A stretch of 64,000 nucleotides of DNA from Saccharospirillum sp. (GTDB lineage: Bacteria; Pseudomonadota; Gammaproteobacteria; Pseudomonadales; Natronospirillaceae), in the NCBI GenBank assembly GCA_022565595.1, contig JAIUML010000022.1:1-64000 (forward strand). Direction: 5' to 3'. Numbering within the stretch: the first letter of the stretch is position 1; each line of letters opens with the position of its first letter. Shown in pieces: positions 1 to 8,646 of the stretch. The position numbers were made by a program, and so were the translations under genes. The notes beneath the pieces were generated by a model, which had not been told where the DNA came from, ran no database searches, and saw only the letters and a list, made by a program, of their open reading frames with translations.

Positions 1-72
1 CTACGCGCTTCTTTCAGGCTGGCCTCACGGCTTCCCCCTTGCGTTTCGCTACGGTTGTCGTCACTACTTCCG

Positions 73-92
73 GTTACCTCCTTTCAGGTAAC
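73..92. other. Short perfect inverted repeat
   Basis: Arms GTTACCT (73-79) and AGGTAAC (86-92) pair perfectly around a six-base loop. It lies in the leading 258 bases of the window, where I see no gene. It could be the end of a transcript from a gene beyond the left edge, but no T-tract follows, so its role is unknown. Confidence 0.35.
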
Positions 93-119
93 AAGTTCTG
101 GCCCATGCCGGGCACACGA

Positions 120-159
120 GCGTCGATGTCCCCATCGACGCAGGCCGGCAACGCCGGCC
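120..159 (-). repeat. Composite two-hairpin intergenic repeat, copy A
   Basis: Read on the minus strand this is a GC hairpin (GGCCGGC, loop GTT, GCCGGCC), two bases, then CGTCGATG-GGGA-CATCGACG followed by CTCG. The same two-hairpin layout recurs at 31774, 42809 and 44271. The second hairpin is conserved in sequence, while the first changes sequence but keeps its pairing. What lies to the left is outside the window, so I cannot say which gene end it follows. Confidence 0.7.
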
Positions 160-258
160 ATATAGACCCAAAACGCCCCCTAGGCCCAAAAACCACCACT
201 AGCCACCCACAACTACCTAAGTTAAACTAACCACACTCGTTCGTACTGGATCAACGGA

Positions 259-1368
259 ATGTCCAATACACCTCCAAAGACAATTCTCCACTTAATCGAC
301 ACAACCGGCCCCGGAGGTGCAGAAACCGTATTCCTCACCTTGGCCAAAGCGTGCACAGAGCAAGGCATGCGCAGCATCGCTGTTATCCGCGGGCCGGGCT
401 GGGTAGAAAACCAGCTTAAAAAGCTGGGCATTGAATACCACATTATAAACAGCAAAGGCTCTTTCAACTGGCGCTATTTAAGAGCACTCCTTAACATCGC
501 CAAAACAGAAAACGTAACGCTGATACAATCCCATCTGCTTGGCTCAAATGTTTACGGCGGCGTGCTGGGCTTGCTGCTCCGTATACCCGTAGTCGCGACC
601 TTTCATGGCCACGTTGATATTTCCCCTAACGAGCGCCTTCGAACAGTAAAATTAGGCATCATCGCTCTTGCTGCAAGGCGTGTGGTAGCAGTAACCCGAG
701 ATTTGGCCGAAGAAATAAAAGCACTTGGCAACAAGCGGTTGGCCAGAAAAACGGTTGTGATACCGAATGGCATTAACACCGAGGCGCTTGAGCACCTTAC
801 CCCCAGGGCCCGGCGCTCAGAAGACCCCCTCGTCCTGGGGTGCCTCGGTAACGTAAGAACCGCCAAAAACTACAAACTGGCTGTTGATTTTACTCAGTAT
901 CTGCATGAACAGGGCATAAAGGTAGAGTTAAACATAGCCGGGGACAACACCAACCAGCTTGCCCAAGAGCTGATACAGTACGCTGAAACCCTCGACGTTG
1001 TGGAAAATATTCATTTTTTGGGTTTTATAGACAATATAGCCAGGTTTTTTGAACAAATTGACGTATTTTTGATGACATCCAGCAGCGAAGGCCACCCACT
1101 AGCCATAACTCAAGCCCTGGCCGCAGGAAAACCCATACTGACCACACCTAATGGTGTGGAAAAAGTGATATTACCCGAGTTACTGAATGTTTCAGAAGCA
1201 CACAGTGCAGAAAGCCTCTACATCGCCATGCAAACCATGCTAGAGAGCGGCTTCGAGCAGGCCGCAGGTGAGAATGAGAAACAAAGTTACGTTCGCAAGC
1301 ACTTCAGCCTTCAAGCTATGATTTCAGGCTATTTTTCATTTTACGACCTGAAGGCTGAACCAACATGA
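259..1368 (+). CDS. Glycosyltransferase family 4 (GT-B)
   Basis: Transfers a sugar from an activated donor to a growing glycan, probably on the cytoplasmic face of the membrane. The N-terminus has the GPGGAET glycine-rich loop of GT4 enzymes (residues about 16-22), and the C-terminal half has the donor-binding stretch SSSEGHPLAITQ near residue 275, with the usual E-x7-E here reading E-x7-Q. The length of 369 residues is normal. It overlaps the next gene by four bases (ATGA), so it heads an operon with the phosphatase, the polymerase-like protein and the amidotransferase. The sugar and the linkage cannot be read from sequence. Confidence 0.88.
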   Translation: MSNTPPKTILHLIDTTGPGGAETVFLTLAKACTEQGMRSIAVIRGPGWVENQLKKLGIEYHIINSKGSFNWRYLRALLNIAKTENVTLIQSHLLGSNVYGGVLGLLLRIPVVATFHGHVDISPNERLRTVKLGIIALAARRVVAVTRDLAEEIKALGNKRLARKTVVIPNGINTEALEHLTPRARRSEDPLVLGCLGNVRTAKNYKLAVDFTQYLHEQGIKVELNIAGDNTNQLAQELIQYAETLDVVENIHFLGFIDNIARFFEQIDVFLMTSSSEGHPLAITQALAAGKPILTTPNGVEKVILPELLNVSEAHSAESLYIAMQTMLESGFEQAAGENEKQSYVRKHFSLQAMISGYFSFYDLKAEPT

Positions 1369-1916
1369 TCATGCAGTACATTGCAGACACCTACGGCAGT
1401 AAGAAAGGCTTTTTGCGTCATATAGTAACGCAAACCCTTTACCGGCTCGGTTGTTACAGAAAATTCACTCACGTTCCCGAAAATATAGAAAGAATCGTGT
1501 TCGTATGCCAGGGCAACATTTGCCGCAGTGCACTTGCAGAATGGGCGTTTAAATTGGAGAGCAATTTCCCAGTTGCTTCCATTGGTTTGGAAACTCATAC
1601 TGGCAAACCGGCATATAATAGGATGATAAAACTAGCCGATGAAAATGGAATAGATCTGAACCGGCACACAACTACATCAATAGAAAATTTTACAATAAAA
1701 TCCTCGGACCTTCTGGTCTGTATGGAGCTGAGACAGGTTGAAATCTTAAAGGCGCTAAACTATGAGCAAGCCGCAAAACTGCTACTCGGTACGCTACTAC
1801 GCCCCCCCAAGATCACAATAAATGACCCTTATCTAGCCAACGATACATACATGGCCCAGTGTTTGATTGACATTAAGACATCTGTTAAAGCCCTTGCCGA
1901 GATATACAAAGGTTAA
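1365..1916 (+). CDS. Low-molecular-weight protein tyrosine phosphatase (Wzb-like)
   Basis: The signature loop VCQGNICRS (Cys about 48, Arg about 54) is the C-x5-R catalytic loop of low-molecular-weight phosphatases, and NDPY near residue 153 supplies the general-acid Asp. About 40 extra residues precede the core, which makes the protein slightly longer than usual. In capsule and exopolysaccharide loci such enzymes (Wzb) dephosphorylate the BY-kinase Wzc and so set polymer length and export. No Wzc-like kinase is in this window, so its partner must be encoded elsewhere. The start overlaps the preceding stop codon, implying translational coupling. An alternative start is the ATG two codons later. 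Confidence 0.85.
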   Translation: MIMQYIADTYGSKKGFLRHIVTQTLYRLGCYRKFTHVPENIERIVFVCQGNICRSALAEWAFKLESNFPVASIGLETHTGKPAYNRMIKLADENGIDLNRHTTTSIENFTIKSSDLLVCMELRQVEILKALNYEQAAKLLLGTLLRPPKITINDPYLANDTYMAQCLIDIKTSVKALAEIYKG

Positions 1917-1919
1917 ATC

Positions 1920-3224
1920 ATGTTCACAGTTATAAAGAAGGATATCGGCTCATTTATCAATGGCTTAAAGGGCCAAGACGTTCTTTTTTACCTTGGTTGC
2001 TTCTATATAATTTTAAACTACCTCCGCCCCCACTTAATATATCCACAATTGGATTTTCTGCCCTGGTTGCGTATAACTATTTTGCTAGGTTTAGTCATCA
2101 TGACGATGACAAACCGACTTAAAATTACAGGCACGCACTTACTGGTATTTTTATTTGCATTTTTAGCTTTCATTTCAGCCAAGAATTCTCTCTACCCACA
2201 TATTTCTGAATATAAGATTACAGTTCCAATTATTTTTGCCCTTGAAGTATTATTCTTATCCAACTGCGTAAAAAATACCAATCAGTTAAAGTTGCTATTA
2301 ATAATTTACTTTCTATGCATCTTTAAAATGTCTTTTTTTGGTGCGCGCACATGGACAATGCGGGGATTTTCTTTTACTGAGTGGGGGATAGCAGGCCCGT
2401 CTGGTTTTTTCGAAAACAGCGGTGAATTTAGTTTACTGATGGCTATGTCGGCAGTAATGTCGATACCCTTCATCGCTGCATTAAAGCCCAAATCAAAAAT
2501 CTACTGGCTCCTCCCCATAACAGCTGTAATGACCGTGATGGGGGCAAGCTCAAGAGGATCACAACTTGCACTAGCCGTAGGCCTTATTCTCTTAGCTTTG
2601 TACTACAAGAAACTCACTCCTAAATATCTGATAATTTTCTCGCTGATAGCCAGCATTGCATGGCACATATTCCCAGAACAGCAAAAGGAGCGATTTCAAA
2701 GCTCTGGTACTGACGATACCTCTACAGCGAGAATTGACTATTGGGTCGCAGGTATTGATATGACGAAACAATATCCTATGTTTGGTGTAGGCTACAGAGC
2801 CTTTCCTGAGCATTACCATAATTTTTATAAGGTAGACGATGGTACGTTTATCATGCGTCGTAGAGAGGTAGCTCATAATTCATTAGTAGAGGTCGCATCA
2901 TCTCTGGGTGTGTTTGCTCTAGCCGTATACCTACTATTACATATCGCTATTCTGAAAAAAACAAGACAAAGAGATGAAGAGGTGCAGCCACTTCTAAAAG
3001 GCATGCGAATTGCTCTAAATGTAGGGGTAATTGTTTACTTTATCGGGGCTTTTTTTATGTCTGTGGAATTCTACCCTTACATTTACTTTCTACTTTCTTT
3101 AAGCATTATTGTGAGCTCTTTAAAGCCGCTGAAGGAAACACCAGATACCGTTAAAGAGAAGATAAACTCTTATCGAAAATCTAAAATCCTATCGTCGAAT
3201 AAAACTATTCATAGGTTGAACTAA
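1920..3224 (+). CDS. O-antigen ligase / Wzy-like polymerase family membrane protein
   Basis: A 434-residue polytopic membrane protein with about ten hydrophobic segments and a large polar loop near residues 255-320. The loop ends in HNSLVEVASSLG, typical of the Wzy_C/O-antigen ligase family, where loop residues act on undecaprenyl-linked glycans in the periplasm. It starts three bases after the phosphatase and stops one base before the amidotransferase start. Similar proteins accompany exosortase loci. By family it should polymerise repeat units or ligate the glycan to a carrier, and sequence alone does not decide which. The C-terminal tail is basic and cytoplasmic-looking. Confidence 0.82.
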   Translation: MFTVIKKDIGSFINGLKGQDVLFYLGCFYIILNYLRPHLIYPQLDFLPWLRITILLGLVIMTMTNRLKITGTHLLVFLFAFLAFISAKNSLYPHISEYKITVPIIFALEVLFLSNCVKNTNQLKLLLIIYFLCIFKMSFFGARTWTMRGFSFTEWGIAGPSGFFENSGEFSLLMAMSAVMSIPFIAALKPKSKIYWLLPITAVMTVMGASSRGSQLALAVGLILLALYYKKLTPKYLIIFSLIASIAWHIFPEQQKERFQSSGTDDTSTARIDYWVAGIDMTKQYPMFGVGYRAFPEHYHNFYKVDDGTFIMRRREVAHNSLVEVASSLGVFALAVYLLLHIAILKKTRQRDEEVQPLLKGMRIALNVGVIVYFIGAFFMSVEFYPYIYFLLSLSIIVSSLKPLKETPDTVKEKINSYRKSKILSSNKTIHRLN

Positions 3225-3225
3225 A

Positions 3226-5172
3226 ATGTGCGGTATAGCAGGATTGGTCTCTAATAGACTAAACGAGCAAGAATCGAATAAAATAGCAACAAAAATGAGC
3301 CGTGCTTTGAACTCCAGAGGACCAGACGACAACGGATATATTTTTGAACAAAGCAACAAGCTTCTATTGGTTCACACAAGACTTGCCATTCATGACCTAA
3401 GCTCCAGCGGGCATCAGCCTATGAAGTCGAAATCAGATCGATACATATTGGTGTATAATGGTGAGATATATAATTTCCAGGAACTAAGGAAAACACTTAT
3501 AGAACTGGGTACTGTATTTAGTGGTACTAGCGATACTGAAGTGCTGCTTGAATACATAGAACAATTTGGAATCAAGGATACTTTAATCAAGTGTAGTGGC
3601 ATGTTTTCATTTTGTTTATTGGACAGGATCGAATGCAAACTGTATCTATGCAGAGACCGATTAGGGGAGAAACCACTATACTATGGGTGGATTGAAAATG
3701 ACTTCTTTTTTTGCTCACAATTAAGTGCTATTGAATCAATCTACGATAAGAGCACATTTGAAATATGCGATAATTCATTAAATATTTATCTTAAGTATGG
3801 GTATATACCAGCACCATACTCTATATATAAGGGCAGCTTTAAGCTTAGACCAGGAACTTTTGCTACAATTGATTTAAATAATCATGGAATTGAAAAAGAA
3901 AATATTAACCTAAATACTTATTGGACTCTAGAAAAAGCTTTTCAAGAGGGCCGAACTAATCAATTAGAAAATACTGAAGAGTTAGTTAGTTTGTTGGATA
4001 AAAAATTAAGAGAGTCGATTGCACAACAACTTCAGGCAGATGTAAATGTAGGAGTATTTCTCTCTGGCGGTATCGACTCTTCTATTGTAGCTGCAATAGC
4101 TCAAAAAATTTCAAAAAATAAAATAAAAACCTTTACAGTAGGCTTCGAGACCGATGACTACGATGAGTCCAAAGATGCTGAAAGAATAGCAAACTATTTA
4201 AACACTGACCATACAACCTTACTACTTAATAATTCAGAATTACTAGATATTGTCCCTAAATTAGGTAGCATCTATGACGAACCATTTGCAGACTCCTCTC
4301 AAATACCCTCATTTATGATCTCTAAAAAAGCGAGAGAGCATGTTACTGTTTGTTTGTCTGGTGATGGAGGAGATGAACTATTCGGAGGATACAATAGATA
4401 TACTGCAACAATTCGACTATGGAACGTCTTAAAATACATTCCGTATTCGATAAGATATGCTATTGCTAAAGTCCTGGATTCGATTCCCAGCACGTTAAGA
4501 GATAAAGTTATTTCTGTTTTTTATAAAAATAAACAGGGAAGCCTCACAAGCAAGATAGATAAAATTTCATTGATTTTAAAATCCAAAGATTTGAACGTCG
4601 CTTATGATAAGCTTTTATCTTACTGGCACGAGCCAAATAATATTCTGAAACATTCAACAACTGAATACTCATTTAATCTATCAGAATTTGCATGTAACAC
4701 TTCGGAGTTTTTTGACTATGCAATGTTATTAGATCAAAGATACTACCTTGAAGGTGATAATTTGGTTAAAACAGATAGAGCAAGCATGGCAAATAGTCTT
4801 GAAACCAGGCTGCCTCTACTTAGTAAAGATATTGTGCAATTAGCATGGAGAATACCAAACACGTTAAAAATTAAAGACCAAGAATCCAAATGGATACTCA
4901 AAAAAACTCTTTACAACTATGTACCAATGCAGCTCATGGACAGGCCAAAAATGGGCTTTTCAGTTCCAGTAGCAGACTGGCTTAGAAACGATTTAAAAAC
5001 TTGGGCAGAAGATTTACTGGAAAATGTATTCAACGAAAATGATAGCCACCTAAAAAATGAACCAATACGACAAGTATGGAAAGAACATCAAAGCCAAAAA
5101 GCAGACCACTCGAATAAACTTTGGACTATATTAATGTTTTTAGTATGGAAGCAACAAAGGAACTTAAAATAG
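3226..5172 (+). CDS. asnB: Asparagine synthase (glutamine-hydrolysing) family amidotransferase
   Basis: Begins MCGIAG, so Cys2 would be the N-terminal nucleophile of a class II glutamine amidotransferase domain (about residues 2-220). The synthetase domain follows, with the ATP-pyrophosphatase loop SGGIDSS near residue 280 and the downstream SGDGGDELFGGYNRY block. The length of 648 residues fits AsnB-type proteins. In polysaccharide loci, including exosortase-linked ones, such enzymes are thought to amidate a sugar acid rather than make asparagine, and UDP-hexosaminuronate synthesis is encoded nearby (27938-29221). Base use is strikingly AT-rich compared with glmS or mnmG, which suggests separate ancestry. 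It is the last gene of the 259-5172 operon. Confidence 0.85.
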   Translation: MCGIAGLVSNRLNEQESNKIATKMSRALNSRGPDDNGYIFEQSNKLLLVHTRLAIHDLSSSGHQPMKSKSDRYILVYNGEIYNFQELRKTLIELGTVFSGTSDTEVLLEYIEQFGIKDTLIKCSGMFSFCLLDRIECKLYLCRDRLGEKPLYYGWIENDFFFCSQLSAIESIYDKSTFEICDNSLNIYLKYGYIPAPYSIYKGSFKLRPGTFATIDLNNHGIEKENINLNTYWTLEKAFQEGRTNQLENTEELVSLLDKKLRESIAQQLQADVNVGVFLSGGIDSSIVAAIAQKISKNKIKTFTVGFETDDYDESKDAERIANYLNTDHTTLLLNNSELLDIVPKLGSIYDEPFADSSQIPSFMISKKAREHVTVCLSGDGGDELFGGYNRYTATIRLWNVLKYIPYSIRYAIAKVLDSIPSTLRDKVISVFYKNKQGSLTSKIDKISLILKSKDLNVAYDKLLSYWHEPNNILKHSTTEYSFNLSEFACNTSEFFDYAMLLDQRYYLEGDNLVKTDRASMANSLETRLPLLSKDIVQLAWRIPNTLKIKDQESKWILKKTLYNYVPMQLMDRPKMGFSVPVADWLRNDLKTWAEDLLENVFNENDSHLKNEPIRQVWKEHQSQKADHSNKLWTILMFLVWKQQRNLK

Positions 5173-5218
5173 CATACCAGGTCTTTGCCTTTAAATCCCT
5201 GACTTCAAACCTGGTATG
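5173..5218 (+). terminator. Long-loop inverted repeat just after the asnB-like stop
   Basis: Perfect ten-base arms CATACCAGGT (5173-5182) and ACCTGGTATG (5209-5218), separated by 26 bases, begin directly after the stop codon. No clear T-run follows, so it is not a textbook intrinsic terminator. It may protect the mRNA end, or it may be a protein-binding site. Confidence 0.4.
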
Positions 5219-5292
5219 TCTTTGTGATACTGAAAGCTGGAAAGGGACAAGGCACGCTTGGAGATTACATGCAATGTGTTTCCATCTAGCCA

Positions 5293-6231
5293 CTAACGCT
5301 GTCTTTTTTTATGTTGCGGTGCATACAGCCGGCTCAGTATCGAGGCGCTCCTCGAAACATAATAAATGTAAAAAATAATTGAGTTTACCAGGATAATTAC
5401 TGCTGATTCTGCTCGAAATTTATACACTGAGGATGCAAAGCACAACAAGTAAATGGTAAGGAATGTCACTACAGGCGCATACAACCCAAGCATCCCCGTA
5501 GTAGAGAATATAAAAACAATAGTTAATGCAAGAATAATAACCGACGTAATAGCAACCTTAGAGGCAAGAATAGAAGTTAAACTCACCGCATCACCTTTTC
5601 CATGCCAATATTCCCTTTCTGCAAACTTTTTCAAACCTTTAGGGTATCCTTCGTGGATTACTTTTAACTTGGCATTATCTTCTATTTTTATCCCCTTCGC
5701 TTGTGCTCGGATGGAGATGTCATAGTCCTCCCCTGTTTCGAGGGCTTCGTCAAAGCCACCAATTGCTTCAAAATCCTTTCGACTTATTATCATATGTCCG
5801 CTATTAATATGAGAGTGAGGAGACCTTTCTAGTGGCTTAAACCAGAAACTTTCAATCCAGGTACTTTCCTCCGGAACACAGTACCAGGAACCTGTCAAAA
5901 TTCTTTCACCTGCGCGAATACGATCTAAAATAGCTTTAATATTTTGTTCCCACATAGCCGTTAATGATATATCTGCATCGATAAATATTAAAATATCACC
6001 ATGAGTTTTTCTAACACCTAAATTCCTAAGAGCCGCAATGGTACCTGAGCTAAGTACACTACAGGTAGCTCCAGAACTTCTAGCGATAGCCACTGTGTTA
6101 TCATCTGAACCATTATCAACTACATGAACCTCAAAATCTTCATTTGAGTTATACTCATAAATCTTTTTAATTGTTTTTCCTATATTACTTTCTTCATTGT
6201 AAGTAGGAATGATAAATGACAACATAGACAT
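5293..6231 (-). CDS. Glycosyltransferase family 2 with C-terminal membrane segments
   Basis: The GT-A fold start SFIIPTYNEESNIGKT is followed by VDNGSDDNT and by the metal-binding IFIDADIS (D-x-D type) near residue 94, and later by GGFDEALETGEDYD, all typical of GT2 inverting transferases. After about residue 220 there are three hydrophobic stretches, so the enzyme is probably anchored to the inner membrane and may act on a lipid-linked acceptor. It points left, opposite to the 259-5172 operon, and converges on it. The 146 bases to the next gene upstream hold a stem-loop. Acceptor and donor are unknown. Confidence 0.85.
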   Translation of the reverse strand: MSMLSFIIPTYNEESNIGKTIKKIYEYNSNEDFEVHVVDNGSDDNTVAIARSSGATCSVLSSGTIAALRNLGVRKTHGDILIFIDADISLTAMWEQNIKAILDRIRAGERILTGSWYCVPEESTWIESFWFKPLERSPHSHINSGHMIISRKDFEAIGGFDEALETGEDYDISIRAQAKGIKIEDNAKLKVIHEGYPKGLKKFAEREYWHGKGDAVSLTSILASKVAITSVIILALTIVFIFSTTGMLGLYAPVVTFLTIYLLCFASSVYKFRAESAVIILVNSIIFYIYYVSRSASILSRLYAPQHKKRQR

Positions 6232-6316
6232 CCTTATAAATTTCTAGTGTGCAATTATTATACAAGACTCATATGTTATATTACATAAAAATCATTATTC
6301 CAAACAAATAAGAATC

Positions 6317-6364
6317 TCTTCAGGTCCGACACTAAATAATTCTATCCTTCGCGTGACCTGAAGA
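6317..6364 (-). other. Long-loop inverted repeat between two leftward genes
   Basis: Perfect arms TCTTCAGGTC (6317-6326) and GACCTGAAGA (6355-6364) surround 28 bases. It lies 14 bases past the stop of the 6378-7250 gene, and in architecture (ten-base arms, 26-28 base loop, arm containing CAGGT) it resembles the repeat at 5173-5218. It is possibly a transcript end or a binding site. Confidence 0.4.
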
Positions 6365-6377
6365 AATACTGAATACC

Positions 6378-7250
6378 TTATCTAACAACAGGGTTTATGG
6401 GAGGCAATGGCCTAGAATCAAATAAAGACTCTGTTGAGACTACGAAATCATCTAATAGCCATTCAGTATTTTGTTGATAGCCACCATTATGCCAACCCAT
6501 TAGGTAACCTTCCCTGAAACCTTCTTCGCCTTCAATAGTTGAAATTCGTACACTAACATTTTCTCGGTCCCGAATCACATCGTAGGTCGACTCATCTTCC
6601 CATTTTCTCCACATCTTAATATGGCCGTCATTTACTCCATTTTCAGAGTTCTGTTTGACATTCACTACAAAATGCATCCAACGCCCTCGATCCGTTGATA
6701 CATCTATAAAAGGAACACTGTCGGAGCCTTGTGTAACAGAGCCGCCATTTCCATCCCCCCTAAACTCGAGTCCAATAGTCGCGCCGTGTGTCTCGACATT
6801 AGCCGTATATCCAGACTGCCAAATATAAAATAATTTATGGTTTCGCTCCATATAGCCACCCTGGTGGTAAAAGTTAGTCGGTACTCTTATCCACCAGCTC
6901 AACCAAATCTCGGGATAAGCTCCACCTAAAAAGAATCTTTGCTCAGCCAACTCACCATTAGGCATTGCAGGATACCTGAATCGCAGGCTGTGATCTCCAG
7001 TGTATGCACTCCAATCCCTACCGTCTGTAACTACATTGCGGATCGCTCGATTATTCCATACTACAGTTGCTTCTGGATCCATTGTTACGATCGATGTACG
7101 GTTATTCCTATCCCAAGAAAACTTGTCATATCCGGGTGCACTCATATCGGCACTTTCAAATGAGTCATGTACAATAATTTCGCCACTAGCGACAGCGACT
7201 AGAGCACAGCCCATTGCTAACAACATCCGTTTCATCAATATCATCTTCAT
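6378..7250 (-). CDS. Secreted protein with predicted jelly-roll (polysaccharide-lyase-like) fold
   Basis: The ATG at 7250 is preferred because a GAGG ribosome site lies just upstream and the product then starts with a clean signal peptide (MKMILMKRMLLAMGC, then a hydrophobic stretch ending near ASGE). The mature part opens HDSFESADMS and contains SLRFRYP, EIWLSWWIRVP, DRGRWMHFVVNVK and WLLDDFVVST. This pattern of aromatic-rich beta strands is reminiscent of concanavalin-like lectin/glucanase or heparin-lyase-like folds. I do not recognise catalytic residues with certainty. Lying inside a polysaccharide locus, it could bind, trim or release the polymer in the periplasm. The functional guess is weak. 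Confidence 0.6.
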   Translation of the reverse strand: MKMILMKRMLLAMGCALVAVASGEIIVHDSFESADMSAPGYDKFSWDRNNRTSIVTMDPEATVVWNNRAIRNVVTDGRDWSAYTGDHSLRFRYPAMPNGELAEQRFFLGGAYPEIWLSWWIRVPTNFYHQGGYMERNHKLFYIWQSGYTANVETHGATIGLEFRGDGNGGSVTQGSDSVPFIDVSTDRGRWMHFVVNVKQNSENGVNDGHIKMWRKWEDESTYDVIRDRENVSVRISTIEGEEGFREGYLMGWHNGGYQQNTEWLLDDFVVSTESLFDSRPLPPINPVVR

Positions 7251-7458
7251 TTCGCGAACCTCATTTGTATAAATATATCCTGCCAAATTATCCCATGTAT
7301 CCTAGTAAAATCTGTGACGCTGAGCAATTCTTACCATAAATAACAATATACTGCGTTTATAGCACGACCTTGGTGTTTTCGTGACATTATATTGACATAT
7401 AAGCAGAATCATCATCCAGTAGTAGGTTTTACTAATCACCTAACCCAGATATGCTGTT

Positions 7459-8496
7459 TCAGCTACTTACTTTTGAAAAATCTCCTAGCATGAATCTTCC
7501 TACTGTTAATCTATTTAAGACTTTCGACACCGCAATACTACAGAAAAATGTTATAAAAACCCCCGCCGTTATGCTATTGAAAGCACCGAGTGGCAACTTG
7601 CTAACTATAAGAGTAGCAGAGGTCACTATTAACGGTGCGTGAACTAAATAAATTGACATGGTATGCTTTCCCACGCTTTTAAAGTACAAGAGGTATTTCT
7701 CAAATAAACAGCATGCACTCATAAACCAGAATAGATACGAGTACTGTAGAGCCACACTGGTATTAATATCTTTATACATACCCAGTAGAATCACAGTAAT
7801 GAATATAGAGCTAAGTACATAAAACGCAGCCAATTTTTTTACTCTACCTTGGTATATATATATTAAGTAACCGGCAATCGTAAACTGCATTCCCCAAATT
7901 GCGTGTAGAACCGGGTCTTGGCCACCTTGAATATAAAAGAATGACTGAAGACTGTCTTTAACAAGCGTATAGAATAGTAGGTATATAAAAAACAATAATA
8001 GCAAAACGTTCACGTCTACTGAACGAATTATTCTCAAAACAATTGGGGTGATCAGTCTTATGATAAAAAGAGAAAGTAGGAAATAGAGCTGAACTGCATG
8101 TACAGAAGCGTATGTATGTAGAATAAAGTCTTTGATAGATTGGCCGTGGAAATACGCACCCGATGTGAGGCCTGAAACTTCAAGTATATAACGTATGGAA
8201 ATATAAATGATCGAAAATATAAACCACGGTACTACCAGTCTAAGGAAGCTTTTTTTTATGTAATTATAGTAGGATTCAGTCAGTATTTTTTCGCGAGCTC
8301 GAAAAACTAAATAGCCATCTACTATAAAGAAGACTGGTACCGCTATTCCTCCAAATAAATAGTTTAACCATAAAAGTTCTTCAGTTACGCCATTAGAGTA
8401 TGCCATGACGTGAACACCAATAACCATAATAATTGCAATCCCTCGTGCAATATCCAAAAATTCTATTCTGGAGCTAACTTCCGTATTCTGAGTCAT
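7459..8496 (-). CDS. Acyltransferase family 3 (OafA/NodX-like) membrane protein
   Basis: The opening RIEFLDIARGIAIIMVIGVH carries the conserved Arg and His of acyltransferase-3 proteins, which move acetyl or similar groups from the cytoplasm to sugars outside the membrane. About ten hydrophobic segments span the 345 residues, with no extra SGNH domain. An AAGGAAG ribosome site sits before the ATG. It is probably an O-acetyl or O-acyl transferase that decorates the exopolysaccharide, a second acylation system besides the MBOAT pair next door. Confidence 0.85.
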   Translation of the reverse strand: MTQNTEVSSRIEFLDIARGIAIIMVIGVHVMAYSNGVTEELLWLNYLFGGIAVPVFFIVDGYLVFRAREKILTESYYNYIKKSFLRLVVPWFIFSIIYISIRYILEVSGLTSGAYFHGQSIKDFILHTYASVHAVQLYFLLSLFIIRLITPIVLRIIRSVDVNVLLLLFFIYLLFYTLVKDSLQSFFYIQGGQDPVLHAIWGMQFTIAGYLIYIYQGRVKKLAAFYVLSSIFITVILLGMYKDINTSVALQYSYLFWFMSACCLFEKYLLYFKSVGKHTMSIYLVHAPLIVTSATLIVSKLPLGAFNSITAGVFITFFCSIAVSKVLNRLTVGRFMLGDFSKVSS

Positions 8497-8646
8497 ATTT
8501 AACTTCCTTGGCCATAGTTTGACATTTTAGGTATTACTCTTAACCATCGTTAAAAAATTAAATGCTAATTAACTACTATATATAACTTACAATAACTGAC
8601 AAACCAGATATATTTGTGAAGATGCCAGCCTCACTATAAACTCCCA

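Noticed and set aside
1-258. A 63-residue frame in the first 230 bases as a gene
   Set aside because: It runs through GC hairpins and a repeat, and has no ribosome site or recognisable protein.
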